Assembly: GCF_000785535.1 (NCBI RefSeq)
Contig: NZ_CP007595.1
Coordinates: 3,866,439 to 3,930,438 of the forward strand
DNA from: Arthrobacter sp. PAMC 25486
Lineage (GTDB): Bacteria > Actinomycetota > Actinomycetes > Actinomycetales > Micrococcaceae
Length of the DNA stretch: 64,000 bases
Reading direction: 5' to 3'
This document shows, in pieces, positions 1 to 8,847 of this stretch; position 1 is the first letter of the stretch; every line of letters begins with the position of its first letter. The notes beneath the pieces were generated by a model. That model worked only from the letters and a program-made list of their open reading frames with translations. It was not told the DNA's origin and ran no database searches. The translations under genes and the position numbers were made by a program.

Positions 1-1
1 T

Positions 2-2164
2 CCGACGATTGGATTGAAGGACTTCACCAATCAGATGTTTGAGGTGGCCTCGGCCTACGACTCGACGAAGGACGCAGCTCTGCAGAGCAGCTTGGCCGAT
101 CTGTACCTCCGGTTGCTCGACTACTTCCATGATCAAGGATGGACCGAAGGCAGCGTCCAAGGGACCATTCACCACCTCGGCTACCAGAATCGGGGCTTCT
201 ACGACTCGGTGTGGCTGATGCGGGAGCTGCTGGCGTCGCGGGGCAGGCTCGACGAAGTGCGGGAAACCCTGCACTGGATGGTGGGCGTGGGCAGGATCCG
301 GATGGGGACGGAGCATGCCGACGTGTTCTACAGCGGCGTTTTCGACATCCTCAACACGACACTGCTGGCCTTGCTGGGCAGTGTCTTGCTCACCGACGGG
401 GAGGCATCCCAAGTGGCTCACCTGAGTTTGCTGCAGCAGTGGCTAAACCACGCCATCAGCCCATCACCGGGGATCCAAGGCGGATTCAAGCCCGACTCCG
501 CAACCTTCCACCACATGGGCCACTATCCGGCATACGCGCGAGACGGGCTGAGCAAAGGGGCACCGGCGCTGGCCGTGCTCTCGGGCACCAGCTTCGCGAT
601 CTCCCCGGAATCGCACGAGCGCTGGAACCAGGCCCTGCTGGCGATGCGTTTCTACTCCAACAAGAACAACTTTCCGATCAGCCTGTCCAACAGGCACCCC
701 AAGGGTGGCGAATCGCTGACGCTGGACGCCTACCGGGTGATGACACTGGCCGGAAGCCCGGATGGCAAACAGGCGCTGGACCCGGTCATGGGGGCTGCGT
801 TCCTGCGGCTTCTGCCGGCAAAGCCCTCTTCGGCGCAACGTGAATTGGCGGATCAGCTGGCGGGTGCAGGCGTGCTCGCGGAACCAGACCCGACTGGGTG
901 CCAGGTCATGAACCATGCCGCGCTTGTTTCGCAGCGGCGGGATGGCTGGCTCGTCTCCGTGCGAGGGCACAACCGCCACCTGTGGTCCACTGAGATCTAC
1001 GGTGGTTCCAACGAATATGGTCGCTACGTCACCTATGGCCAAGTGCAGGTGATGAGTGGTGGGGACCCGGTGAGCAATGCTGGCTCGGGCTTTGTCCAAC
1101 CCGGTTGGGACTGGAACAGGTTCCCGGGGACGACCGCGATCCAGCTGCCATTTGAGAAGTTGGCCGCTGCCATCAACCCCTTGGGTGAGGAGATGCTGCT
1201 GACAGACCAGCGTTTGGGCGGTGGCGGTGTGATTGGCGGCAAGAACGGCGCGTTCCTGATGAGCCTGCATGAAAGTGAGGTGTACGACGGTTCGTTTTAT
1301 GCCCGCAAGTCAGTGTTCCTTTTTGACAACAGGGTGGTGGCCCTGGGCAGCGGGATTGAGAACCGCGACCGTAAGAACAGCACGCAAACAACCCTGTTCC
1401 AATGCCATTTGGCCGACGCTTCCGTGCCGACGCAGGATTCGCGGGTGGGCGCGATCACCTCGCTTCCCTACAGTAACGGCGGCGAGCTTGAGGATCCGGT
1501 GTGGCTCCTTGATCCACAAAATGTCGGCTACTACGTGCCCCGCCGCCAGCGTCTGGAGGTGTCCCGGTCGGTGCAAACAGCGCCGGACCAGAGCGGCAAG
1601 ACCGAGGGTGCGCTGCCGTATGCGACAGCAGTCCTTGATCACGGGAGCAGGCCGAAGCGCGAAAAATACGAGTACGCCATGGTGGTGGGTGCCACGGCGG
1701 AAGCCATGACGTCCTTCACGGAGGAGATGGGCCGGCGGGACGGTGCCCCCTACAAGGTGCTCCGGCACGACGACACCGCGCATGTGGTGCAGGACCGGGA
1801 CACCGGAATCACTGCGTACGCAGTGTTCGAAGCCACCAAAAAGCTCACCGACGGTGTGGTGAAGGCGGTTGACACCCCGTCAGTGGTGCTGGTCCAGCCC
1901 GACGGCGCGGAACTGATTGTCTCGGTGACCGACCCCGACCTGCGCTTCTACAATGGCAAGGACAAGTCCGACCCGCTGCAGTCCCCGTATGGGGCACCGT
2001 GGCGCCAATTGCCCAGCCAGGGAAGCCAGATCACAGTGGAATTGGAAGGGCAGTGGACATCCAGCTCGCCGGGAGTCTCGGTTCGTTCCGGGCGCCGCAC
2101 CACAACGATCCTCGTGTCCTGCGCGGGCGGCATGACGAATGAACTGCGGCTGACGAGGTCCTAG
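2..2164 (+). CDS. Chondroitinase ABC-type polysaccharide lyase, family PL8 (5' partial)
   Basis: The frame is open at the window edge, so the N-terminal part (probably several hundred residues) lies outside; about 720 residues are visible. The family cleaves chondroitin/dermatan sulfate or hyaluronan by beta-elimination, usually outside the cell. Numbering from the TTG at position 14, the catalytic set known from Proteus chondroitinase ABC (His501, Tyr508, Arg560, Glu653) is matched by His167 and Tyr174 (HHMGHYPAY), Arg227 (SNRHP) and Glu327 (WSTEIY) with similar spacing. GWDWNRFPGTT and the TTLFQ segment also fit this family. The His-Tyr gap of seven residues favours the ABC-type subgroup over classical hyaluronate or AC lyases. 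It converges on a sulfatase and is close to a second one, which supports a sulfated glycosaminoglycan substrate. Substrate specificity is inferred. Confidence 0.85.
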   Translation, partial: PTIGLKDFTNQMFEVASAYDSTKDAALQSSLADLYLRLLDYFHDQGWTEGSVQGTIHHLGYQNRGFYDSVWLMRELLASRGRLDEVRETLHWMVGVGRIRMGTEHADVFYSGVFDILNTTLLALLGSVLLTDGEASQVAHLSLLQQWLNHAISPSPGIQGGFKPDSATFHHMGHYPAYARDGLSKGAPALAVLSGTSFAISPESHERWNQALLAMRFYSNKNNFPISLSNRHPKGGESLTLDAYRVMTLAGSPDGKQALDPVMGAAFLRLLPAKPSSAQRELADQLAGAGVLAEPDPTGCQVMNHAALVSQRRDGWLVSVRGHNRHLWSTEIYGGSNEYGRYVTYGQVQVMSGGDPVSNAGSGFVQPGWDWNRFPGTTAIQLPFEKLAAAINPLGEEMLLTDQRLGGGGVIGGKNGAFLMSLHESEVYDGSFYARKSVFLFDNRVVALGSGIENRDRKNSTQTTLFQCHLADASVPTQDSRVGAITSLPYSNGGELEDPVWLLDPQNVGYYVPRRQRLEVSRSVQTAPDQSGKTEGALPYATAVLDHGSRPKREKYEYAMVVGATAEAMTSFTEEMGRRDGAPYKVLRHDDTAHVVQDRDTGITAYAVFEATKKLTDGVVKAVDTPSVVLVQPDGAELIVSVTDPDLRFYNGKDKSDPLQSPYGAPWRQLPSQGSQITVELEGQWTSSSPGVSVRSGRRTTTILVSCAGGMTNELRLTRS

Positions 2165-2185
2165 AGCGGCAACGAGGCAGGAAGC

Positions 2186-2218
2186 GCGGCACCCGCTGGC
2201 CACCACAGCCGGTGCCGC
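2186..2218. terminator. Possible hairpin between convergent lyase and sulfatase genes
   Basis: GCGGCACC (2186-2193) and GGTGCCGC (2211-2218) form an 8-bp perfect stem in the 107-bp gap between the two convergent genes. There is no T-tract on either side, so it is at best a weak or Rho-assisted terminator. Confidence 0.3.
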
Positions 2219-2271
2219 CGCCAGGCGCGGACTGTGCGGCGACGGCGGCCTCCGGGTGCCCGGCTCTGCCG

Positions 2272-3837
2272 CTAAATACCGTCCCAGTTCGGCCCCGTGA
2301 ACGCGCCCAGCGGGTCGGAGATGTTGCCGGGTCCGCCGATCGGGCTGTGCTGTCCCGCGCCGGCAACGGGCAGCGCAGCACCATCAAACTCAGGCACGCC
2401 GTGTTGCGCAAACCAGCCGGCCAGCCGCGAACGCAGGCCCGGCAGCGAGGGGTGCGGAACGGCGTCGTGCATCAAGTTCACGCGCTCACCAGGGTCGGCC
2501 ACCAGGTCATACAGCTCATGCGGGCCGTGCGGGTAGCGGTGGACATACTTGAAGTCACGGGTGCGGATCATGCGGACGGGCCCGTATTCGTCATAAACCA
2601 CGACGGCGCCTCCCGCCCTTTCAGCTGCCGGTCCGCCGTCCGCCTGCGTGCCGTCGGCGTGGCGCAGGAGCGGGGCAAAGGATGTGCCCGGGCCCGTCTC
2701 GAAGGGGGCGGGGTCGAGGCCGGCGAGGTCCAGGATGGTGGCGGCGACGTCATAGGCCGAGAGCAGTTCCTGGCGGACCTGGTCGCGGGTGATGCGGCCT
2801 GGCCAGTGGAAGATGGCGGGGACCTTGACGGAGGAGTCGTACATGTTTTGCGGGAAGGTGCCGTTGCCCTTGCCCCAGACACCGTGGTGGCCGCAATTGA
2901 AGCCGTTGTCGCTGCTGAAGATGACCAGCGTGTTCTCACGCAGGCCCAGGTGCTCCAGCTGGTCCATGATCCGCCCGATCGCGGCATCCATGGCGCTGAC
3001 CGCGGCGAAGTAGCCAACGAGTGCGGCCCGCACATCCGGCTCGCCGCCGATCGCCACCCCGTCAACGGTTGGCTGCCAGGGATGCGGTTCCTCCTGCGGG
3101 CAGCTCTCGAACGCGCAGTCCTTGTAGAGGTCCTCGAATTCCTTGGGGTGCTGGCCCTTCCATGGCTTGTGCGGGGCTGTGTAGTTGACGGCGAGGAAGA
3201 ACGGCTCGGCACCGGGACCCGCACCCCCTCCGGGGCCCGCACCCCCGGCGGGCGCCCAGCCCTGCCGCGCGGCCTCCCGATCAAGGAATGCCTGTGCATC
3301 CTCCGTGATGGCGTCGGTCAGGTACGTGGTGGTTTCCTCGCGCTCGCCGTTGCGGTACATCGTGGCACCGGTGTACGGGCTGCCTCCGCCCTCGAGCCCG
3401 TACCAGTGGACGAAGCCCTTGCGCGGGGCGTCGTTGGCGCCCATGTGCCACTTGCCGGACAGGCCCATCCGGTAGCCGTTCTCGGCCAGGACGTCGGTGA
3501 ATATCTGCTGCCCGGCCAGGTAGTCGGGGGCGCCGGCGCCCACCTCGACGCCTGTCAGGTAGTCGTGCACACCATGCCGGGACGGGATCTGCCCTGTCAT
3601 CAGGCTGGCCCGTGCGGGGGAGCAGACGGGGGAGACGCAGAAAAAGTTTTCCAGGCGGGTGCCGTCGGCGGCAAGCCGGTCAAGGACGGGGGTGTGAATG
3701 TCCTCATTGCCGGCGCAGCCCAAGGCCCACGGCCCCTGGTCGTCGCTGAGGATGAACACAATGTTGGGCAGTTCCGGTGCGCCAGGCTGGGTGGAATTGT
3801 TGCTGGTGGCGGGGGTGGGGTGTGCCGGGCGGGTCAT
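2272..3837 (-). CDS. Sulfatase (formylglycine-dependent, family S1)
   Basis: A 521-residue arylsulfatase-like enzyme that hydrolyses sulfate esters, here probably on glycosaminoglycan fragments. The metal-binding SDD is at residues 31-33, the CSPAR formylglycine motif at Cys72-Arg76, and SGKWHMG follows in the usual place. The Cys must be oxidised by a formylglycine-generating enzyme not found in this window. A glycine/proline-rich insert lies near the middle. Two ATG codons are adjacent at 3840 and 3837; AAGGAG is five bases before the second, which I chose. No clear signal peptide is visible, so it is probably cytoplasmic. It is divergent from the isomerase/sulfatase operon, with a shared regulatory region. 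Confidence 0.9.
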   Translation of the reverse strand: MTRPAHPTPATSNNSTQPGAPELPNIVFILSDDQGPWALGCAGNEDIHTPVLDRLAADGTRLENFFCVSPVCSPARASLMTGQIPSRHGVHDYLTGVEVGAGAPDYLAGQQIFTDVLAENGYRMGLSGKWHMGANDAPRKGFVHWYGLEGGGSPYTGATMYRNGEREETTTYLTDAITEDAQAFLDREAARQGWAPAGGAGPGGGAGPGAEPFFLAVNYTAPHKPWKGQHPKEFEDLYKDCAFESCPQEEPHPWQPTVDGVAIGGEPDVRAALVGYFAAVSAMDAAIGRIMDQLEHLGLRENTLVIFSSDNGFNCGHHGVWGKGNGTFPQNMYDSSVKVPAIFHWPGRITRDQVRQELLSAYDVAATILDLAGLDPAPFETGPGTSFAPLLRHADGTQADGGPAAERAGGAVVVYDEYGPVRMIRTRDFKYVHRYPHGPHELYDLVADPGERVNLMHDAVPHPSLPGLRSRLAGWFAQHGVPEFDGAALPVAGAGQHSPIGGPGNISDPLGAFTGPNWDGI

Positions 3838-3926
3838 CATTGCTCCTTGAAAGGGTGGAATCACCAGAAATACCAGTGTTGCACGAGAGGAATAAAGGAG
3901 TACTTGAAAGGGGGTCGAACATTGAT

Positions 3927-3940
3927 GGAAAGCGGTTTCC
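3927..3940. promoter_or_regulatory. LacI-family-type operator in divergent promoter
   Basis: GGAAAGCGGTTTCC is an inverted repeat (GGAAA-N4-TTTCC) centred on a CpG, the usual architecture of LacI/GalR-family operators. It lies 46 bp before the isomerase start and 89 bp before the sulfatase start, so one repressor could control both directions. No LacI-type gene is in the window; it may lie upstream of the lyase. Confidence 0.6.
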
Positions 3941-3986
3941 GCATTAGTGTTGAGGAACACCAACGATTGCTGTAGAAAGGGCCATC

Positions 3987-4952
3987 ATGCCTTTGGCGTT
4001 CTCCACCCTGGGTTGCCCGGGGGACACACTTGCCCAGGTCATCGACACCGCCCGCGACGCCGGGGCCACGGGACTCGAGATCCGCGTTGCCGACGGGCAG
4101 TTCGCCCACCCCGGCATGGACAAGGCCGCCCGCGCCACGATCGCCTCGGCGCTCGCCGACGCCCGTCTCACGCTGGTGACGCTGGCCAGCTACGTCCGCG
4201 TGTGTGCCCCGCTGGAGCAGGAGAATTCCGACGGCGGTTCCCCCACCTTGGGTGCGGCGGCCGCTGCCGCGGCGACCACCGCGGTGACCGCCGCCGGTGC
4301 CGGCGACGCCCATGGTGAGCCCGGCGCAAACGATCCGGTACTCGCGGACTTGTTGGCCGCCGTCGAACTTGCCGCTGATCTGTCGGCAGGAAATGCCGGG
4401 GCCGGTGCGCAGTTGCGGGTGTTTCCGGGTGCCGGCATCGAACCGTGCGAATCGGGGGCCGAGCCGTCCCCGGAGTTGCTGGCCGCGGACCGGCTGGGGG
4501 CGCGCAGGCTCAATGCCGCGGGGCAGCGTGCCAGGGAGCTGGGCGTGACCATCCTGCTGGAAACCCACGACTCGCACCCGCGGGCCTGCGACATTGTGCG
4601 AATTCTGGCGCATGTTGCTGCCGACGCGCCGGTCAAGGTTATTTGGGACCTGATGCATCCGTGGCGTCACGACGAGGCGCCCGAACACACGGCGGAACTG
4701 CTGGCCGATTCGCTGGCGTATGCACAATATAAGGACGGCGTGCGGAATCCGGGAACGAACACCGTGACGCTCACGCTACCGGGCGAGGGGGAGCTGCCGC
4801 TGCTTGCGATGCGGGAATTGGTGGCGGGCATTTCTGCGGCGCACGGGATTACGGATCCGTGGATTTCGCTGGAATGGGAGCGGGCCTGGCATCCGCACCT
4901 GCCGCCGGTTGCCGTCGCGCTGGAATCCCTGAAGTCTGTCCTGTCCCTCTAG
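3987..4952 (+). CDS. Sugar phosphate isomerase/epimerase family protein (TIM barrel)
   Basis: A 321-residue protein of the AP-endonuclease-2-like TIM-barrel family, which contains metal-dependent sugar isomerases and epimerases. Likely metal ligands are in ETHDSH, WDLMHP and SLEWERAW near the C terminus; the N terminus carries the typical GLEIR strand. A long alanine/glycine-rich insert sits around residues 85-115. GAAAGG precedes the ATG. It is followed after 33 bp by the second sulfatase and so is probably co-transcribed, which suggests a role in processing a monosaccharide released from the glycosaminoglycan. The exact substrate is not readable from sequence. Confidence 0.75.
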   Translation: MPLAFSTLGCPGDTLAQVIDTARDAGATGLEIRVADGQFAHPGMDKAARATIASALADARLTLVTLASYVRVCAPLEQENSDGGSPTLGAAAAAAATTAVTAAGAGDAHGEPGANDPVLADLLAAVELAADLSAGNAGAGAQLRVFPGAGIEPCESGAEPSPELLAADRLGARRLNAAGQRARELGVTILLETHDSHPRACDIVRILAHVAADAPVKVIWDLMHPWRHDEAPEHTAELLADSLAYAQYKDGVRNPGTNTVTLTLPGEGELPLLAMRELVAGISAAHGITDPWISLEWERAWHPHLPPVAVALESLKSVLSL

Positions 4953-4985
4953 GCCTGAATTACGTCCTTATATATAGGAGAAGCA

Positions 4986-6404
4986 ATGTCCGCTGCCGCA
5001 ACGAAGAGCCAACCCAACATCGTCGTCATCATTTCCGATGACCACGGTTACGCCGACCGGTCCATCCTGGGTGTCCAGGATGATGTGAACACGCCCGCCA
5101 TGGACCGCCTGGCACAGGAGGGCGCGTCCTACACCAACGCATATGTGACGGCGCCCATTTGCTCCCCGTCGAGGGCGGGCCTGGCAGCAGGCAGCTACCA
5201 GCAGCGGTGGGGTGCGCGCTGGTTTACCGACTCGGAAATCGGGCCCGAAGACGTGCCCACCATGGCGGAGCTGCTGCGCGGGGAGGGTTACACCACCGGC
5301 TACTTCGGCAAGGTCCACTACGGCACCGAGCACCACGGGGACCGAGGCACGCCGCCGCAGCACGGCTACGATGAATCGTTCTACGGGCTGGCCGGGGAAT
5401 CCATGGGCCGGCTCAACTACCTCCACCATTCCGAAGAGTCAGTGGAGGAGTATGGCGAGGCAGCATTTCCCATGGCGGTGCAGCCGCTGTGGAATGGCGA
5501 AGAGCCGCAGGAACTGGAAGGCTTCCTGACAGACGCCATCGGCGAGCGGACGCGGGCGTTCGTGGCCGAACATGCGGACAAGCCGTTCCTGGCCACCGTG
5601 GCGTTCAACGCCGTGCATAACTTTTGCTGGCAGCTGCCTGCGGAGGAGCTCGCCAAGCGCGGACTCCCGGCCTATGAGGACTGGAACCCCGGTGCCAGCG
5701 AATACATTGACTGGTACGACGGCGCCATCAGCCCCCACCTGGAGAACGGCCGTGCCTATTACCTGGCTCAGCTGGAGCTCATGGATGCGCAGATCGGGCT
5801 CATCCTCGACCAGCTCGACGAACTTGGTCTGGCGGAGGACACCATCGTCGTCTACCTGACGGACAACGGCGGTTCCACCTGCAACTATGGGGTCAACCTG
5901 CCCCTGCGCGGCACCAAATACACGCTCTGGGAGGGCGGCGTGCGCGTGCCGTTCCTGCTGCGCTGGCCGGGCCGGGTCCCCGCCGGTGCCGTCCACGAGG
6001 GGCTGACGAGTTCCCTGGACATCCTGCCCACCGCCATGGCTGCCGCCGGTGCGGACCCTGCCGCCTACGCGCACAGCGACGGCCGGGACCTGCTCGCCAC
6101 CGACGGCCACGAGGCCCTGCACTGGGATTGCGGCTGGCAGTGGTCGGTGCGCCGCGGCGACTGGAAGTTACACTGGGTGGAGCCCGGCTCGCCCGTGGCG
6201 GAGGCCATCAGGGACGTGGAGCACGCCGAGCCCGGCAGCGGCTACTTCCTGTGCAACCTGGCTGCGGATCCTGCCGAGACCACAAACCTGTACGACGCCG
6301 AACCAACAGTCGCGGCTGAGCTCACCGCCTTGCGTGGGGCCTGGCTGGCAGACGTGGGGAGTACCGGGCAAGGTGCCTTGCCGGAGCCTGCAACCGTTTC
6401 CTAA
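4986..6404 (+). CDS. Sulfatase (formylglycine-dependent, family S1)
   Basis: A 472-residue sulfatase, clearly different from the one at 2272-3837. SDDHG is at residues 17-21 and the formylglycine motif CSPSR starts at Cys59, followed by AGLAAGSYQQRWG; GYFGKVHYG and LTDNGG match further active-site and metal segments. AGGAG lies six bases before the ATG. The gene is second in an operon with the isomerase. Two non-redundant sulfatases next to one lyase would suit removal of sulfate from different ring positions of unsaturated disaccharides; this is inferred. No signal peptide is evident. Confidence 0.9.
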   Translation: MSAAATKSQPNIVVIISDDHGYADRSILGVQDDVNTPAMDRLAQEGASYTNAYVTAPICSPSRAGLAAGSYQQRWGARWFTDSEIGPEDVPTMAELLRGEGYTTGYFGKVHYGTEHHGDRGTPPQHGYDESFYGLAGESMGRLNYLHHSEESVEEYGEAAFPMAVQPLWNGEEPQELEGFLTDAIGERTRAFVAEHADKPFLATVAFNAVHNFCWQLPAEELAKRGLPAYEDWNPGASEYIDWYDGAISPHLENGRAYYLAQLELMDAQIGLILDQLDELGLAEDTIVVYLTDNGGSTCNYGVNLPLRGTKYTLWEGGVRVPFLLRWPGRVPAGAVHEGLTSSLDILPTAMAAAGADPAAYAHSDGRDLLATDGHEALHWDCGWQWSVRRGDWKLHWVEPGSPVAEAIRDVEHAEPGSGYFLCNLAADPAETTNLYDAEPTVAAELTALRGAWLADVGSTGQGALPEPATVS

Positions 6405-6418
6405 CAACCCCTTGTTTT

Positions 6419-6433
6419 CCTAATGGTGTTAGG
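6419..6433. promoter_or_regulatory. Possible TetR operator upstream of the TetR gene
   Basis: CCTAA-N5-TTAGG is a perfect 5-bp-arm inverted repeat 15 bp before the TetR start. A similar TTCCTAA half site overlaps the sulfatase stop. The position suits autorepression, but the arms are short. Confidence 0.35.
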
Positions 6434-6447
6434 CGCACACTGGGGGC

Positions 6448-7146
6448 ATGGAGATTCTCCAGAACGGGGCCCCGGGCGGGCCCCGAAACGTTACTCAGGA
6501 CAGGAGCCGGACCGCTCCCCAGAACGGGCCCCCGGACAGGCGCCAGCTCCGCCGGCAGGCCACGATCGAGGAAATCCTCGCCGCGGCCATACACCTGATG
6601 GCGTGCGACGGGGTGGCTGGCATGTCTCTCTCGGCCGTGGCCCGTGCCGTGGGCATGAAGCCGCCGTCGCTCTATGAGTACTTTCCATCCAAGCTGGCAC
6701 TCTACGATGCCCTCTTTGCGCACGGTGCCGCGCAGCTGTTAGCCGCCGTGAACACGGCCGGCAACCACCCCCGCCACATGGATGACCCGGTTGCTGCCCT
6801 GTTTGCCGGTGCCCGCGCGTATGTGGCGTGGTCGCTGGCGCATCCCGTCAGCGCGCAGCTGCTCAACTGGCGCCCGGTCCCCGGCTTCCAACCCTCGGCC
6901 GGGGCCTTCGCGCCAAGTCTCGCCATGGTCGCCCAGACCCGGGCGCTGCTAGCGCTCGCTGTCGGGCGGGGCCGGCTCACCCCGGCCGCCACCACCGACG
7001 AGGCACTGCTGCTGTTCACCTCGGTGATTGCCGGCGTCGTCTCCCAACAATTGGCCAATGAGCCGCACGCCAACCCCGCCGAAGGCCGGTACTCACGTCT
7101 GCTCGAGCCCGCACTGACAATGTGGCTGGCCTACTACACGCCCTGA
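6448..7146 (+). CDS. TetR/AcrR family transcriptional regulator
   Basis: A 232-residue repressor. The helix-turn-helix (about residues 35-85) reads TIEEILAAAIHLMACDGVAGMSLSAVARAVGMKPP in overlapping parts, followed by SLYEYFPSK, the standard TetR recognition helix. The N terminus is an odd proline/glycine-rich extension encoded by a repeated CAGAACGGG sequence. The C-terminal ligand domain is generic. It is followed after 10 bp by a maleylpyruvate isomerase-family gene, which it probably co-regulates. Confidence 0.85.
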   Translation: MEILQNGAPGGPRNVTQDRSRTAPQNGPPDRRQLRRQATIEEILAAAIHLMACDGVAGMSLSAVARAVGMKPPSLYEYFPSKLALYDALFAHGAAQLLAAVNTAGNHPRHMDDPVAALFAGARAYVAWSLAHPVSAQLLNWRPVPGFQPSAGAFAPSLAMVAQTRALLALAVGRGRLTPAATTDEALLLFTSVIAGVVSQQLANEPHANPAEGRYSRLLEPALTMWLAYYTP

Positions 7147-7156
7147 GGAGGGCACC

Positions 7157-7954
7157 ATGAATTCCACCGTCAATGCCACCACCATCGCCCCAACCGACAA
7201 GGGGGCCGCCGGGGACGCCTACCCATCCGTCATGAACGCCGTGGCCACTTCCTTCGAGGCGCTCACCCCGGCACAGTGGGAAACGGGGACCGAATGCACG
7301 GGGTGGACCGTTCGCGACCTGGCCGCTCACCTGCTGGGTGCCCAGGAAGACGCGCTCAGCGTGCCAACCGTGTTGTGGCGCAGGTTAAGGGGACGACGGC
7401 GCTACCCGCACCTCTCGCTGCTGGATGCCGCCAACCAGGTTCAGGTCGATGACCATGCAGCGCTGGAACCGGCGGAGCTGTGCCGGACGTACCGGGAGAA
7501 CATCCCCGGGGTGGCCAAGCGCGTGCGCACCTTTCCCGGGGCGCTTGCCGGGATCGCCGTGGACAAGACCATGGCACCCGGGAATGCGCCGCTGCGGCTG
7601 GGGTACCTGTTCAACGTGATCTATCTGCGGGACGCCTGGATGCACGGCATTGACCTGGCCAGGGCAGCCGGATTCCCGCGCGTTGCCACGGACGCCGACG
7701 CCACGGTGCTGGAACAAATCCTGCGCGACGCCGCCACAGCGTGGGGTGCGGGAGCCGCCGTCGAACTCGTCCTGAGCGGGGAGCTGGCAGGGACGTGGCA
7801 GCTGGGGGACGGCGAGCCGCAGGGGCAGCTGGGCGCGGACGGGATCGAGCTGTGCCGCAGCCTGTCGGGCCGGCTGCCTGAATCGGGGATCAGCACCGCA
7901 TCCGGCAATCCGGTGCTCGCCGCCCGGCTGGCGGAGCTGCGGATCGTGTTCTAA
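7157..7954 (+). CDS. Maleylpyruvate isomerase-family (mycothiol-type/DinB-like) protein
   Basis: A 265-residue protein. WTVRDLAAHLLGA near residue 55 is the characteristic N-terminal metal-binding helix of the mycothiol-dependent maleylpyruvate isomerase family, and RDAWMHGIDL near residue 160 supplies the other predicted metal ligands. Members of this actinobacterial family act in thiol-dependent isomerisation or detoxification, but most are uncharacterised. A GGAGGG ribosome site overlaps the TetR stop, so the two genes are translationally close. The specific substrate is unknown. Confidence 0.75.
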   Translation: MNSTVNATTIAPTDKGAAGDAYPSVMNAVATSFEALTPAQWETGTECTGWTVRDLAAHLLGAQEDALSVPTVLWRRLRGRRRYPHLSLLDAANQVQVDDHAALEPAELCRTYRENIPGVAKRVRTFPGALAGIAVDKTMAPGNAPLRLGYLFNVIYLRDAWMHGIDLARAAGFPRVATDADATVLEQILRDAATAWGAGAAVELVLSGELAGTWQLGDGEPQGQLGADGIELCRSLSGRLPESGISTASGNPVLAARLAELRIVF

Positions 7955-7958
7955 GCAG

Positions 7959-8041
7959 ATCCATGTGGCAGTTGTTGGACGCCGAAAGCGCTTTTCGGGC
8001 GTTTTTCGTCCTGTTTTTCGTCCAACAACTGCAGCATGGAT
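7959..8041. terminator. Long inverted repeat, probable bidirectional terminator
   Basis: Arms of 23 nt (7959-7981 and 8019-8041) match at 21 positions. Between them is a smaller hairpin (CCGAAA...TTTCGG) and the sequence GTTTTTCGTCC occurs twice in direct orientation. It fills the whole gap between two convergent genes and has T-runs on the + strand. Confidence 0.65.
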
Positions 8042-8055
8042 TTCGGGGAGGGGTG

Positions 8056-8847
8056 TCAGGTAAGGCGGGCGTAGATTTCCACCGGAGCCAGCAGCCCCGA
8101 GCGGAATGCCGCCAGCAGGTTGACCATGGCGTCCCGGTCCACTCCGGCGGGGCCGCCGTTTGTTGTTACCCGTTCCAGAAACTCAATGCCCTCGGCCAGC
8201 GGCTTGGCCTCATAATCCACCGTGAAACCTGCCTGGGCCAGGGCGTCGCTGTAGGCCAGGGGCGGCTGCACGAAGGACGTGTCAGCCGTCGCGGCCCACG
8301 GCAGGGGATAGTGCTCAACGTCGCCGCCCATGAGCATGATGTCGTACACGGCAAAGACACTGCCCGGGCGCAGCACGCGCGCGGTCTCGGCAAACGCCGT
8401 GTCCTTGTCCTGGATGTTCATGCCCACATGGACCATGAGCGCCGTATCAAAGGAATCTTCGCCAAAAGGCAGGGAGAGGATGCTGCCCTGACTGAACGTA
8501 ACCTGCCCGGACAAGCCGGTCCGCTCCGTGAGCGAGCGGGCGATGGCAACGAATTGCGGGGTCAGGTCGATGCCGTGGACTGTGGCGCCAAAGTCATGCG
8601 CCACATGGCGGGACACCCCGCCCATGCCCGAACCCAGATCCAGGACGTGGCTGCCGGCGTTGATGCCGGCACGGCCGGCAACGCGGGTTGTGGCGGCGGC
8701 CCCGCCTATGTGCAGCTGGTCCGCGCCACGCAAGTTCGCGGGTGAAAAGCTGTCCGGGGTGCCGCCGTCGGCCTTGACCATCCCCAGTAGTTGTTCCTCA
8801 ATGTTGCCGCGTCCGTAATGTGCGGACACCGTCTCCTCGTAGCCCAT
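8056..8847 (-). CDS. Class I SAM-dependent methyltransferase
   Basis: A 263-residue methyltransferase. The SAM-binding motif VLDLGSGMGG is near residue 70 and the acidic GIDLT follows about 20 residues on. The preceding LRGADQLHIGG and the general layout resemble sarcosine/dimethylglycine or related small-molecule N-methyltransferases, but I would not assign a substrate. The start at 8847 has GGAGG four bases upstream; a longer frame to 8928 has no ribosome site. It is convergent with the upstream neighbour and stands alone. Confidence 0.8.
   Translation of the reverse strand: MGYEETVSAHYGRGNIEEQLLGMVKADGGTPDSFSPANLRGADQLHIGGAAATTRVAGRAGINAGSHVLDLGSGMGGVSRHVAHDFGATVHGIDLTPQFVAIARSLTERTGLSGQVTFSQGSILSLPFGEDSFDTALMVHVGMNIQDKDTAFAETARVLRPGSVFAVYDIMLMGGDVEHYPLPWAATADTSFVQPPLAYSDALAQAGFTVDYEAKPLAEGIEFLERVTTNGGPAGVDRDAMVNLLAAFRSGLLAPVEIYARLT

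Noticed and set aside
2212-3975. Long + strand frame (587 codons) opposite the sulfatase
   Set aside because: It is the antisense shadow of a well-supported sulfatase in GC-rich DNA; its translation has no recognisable domain and no ribosome site.
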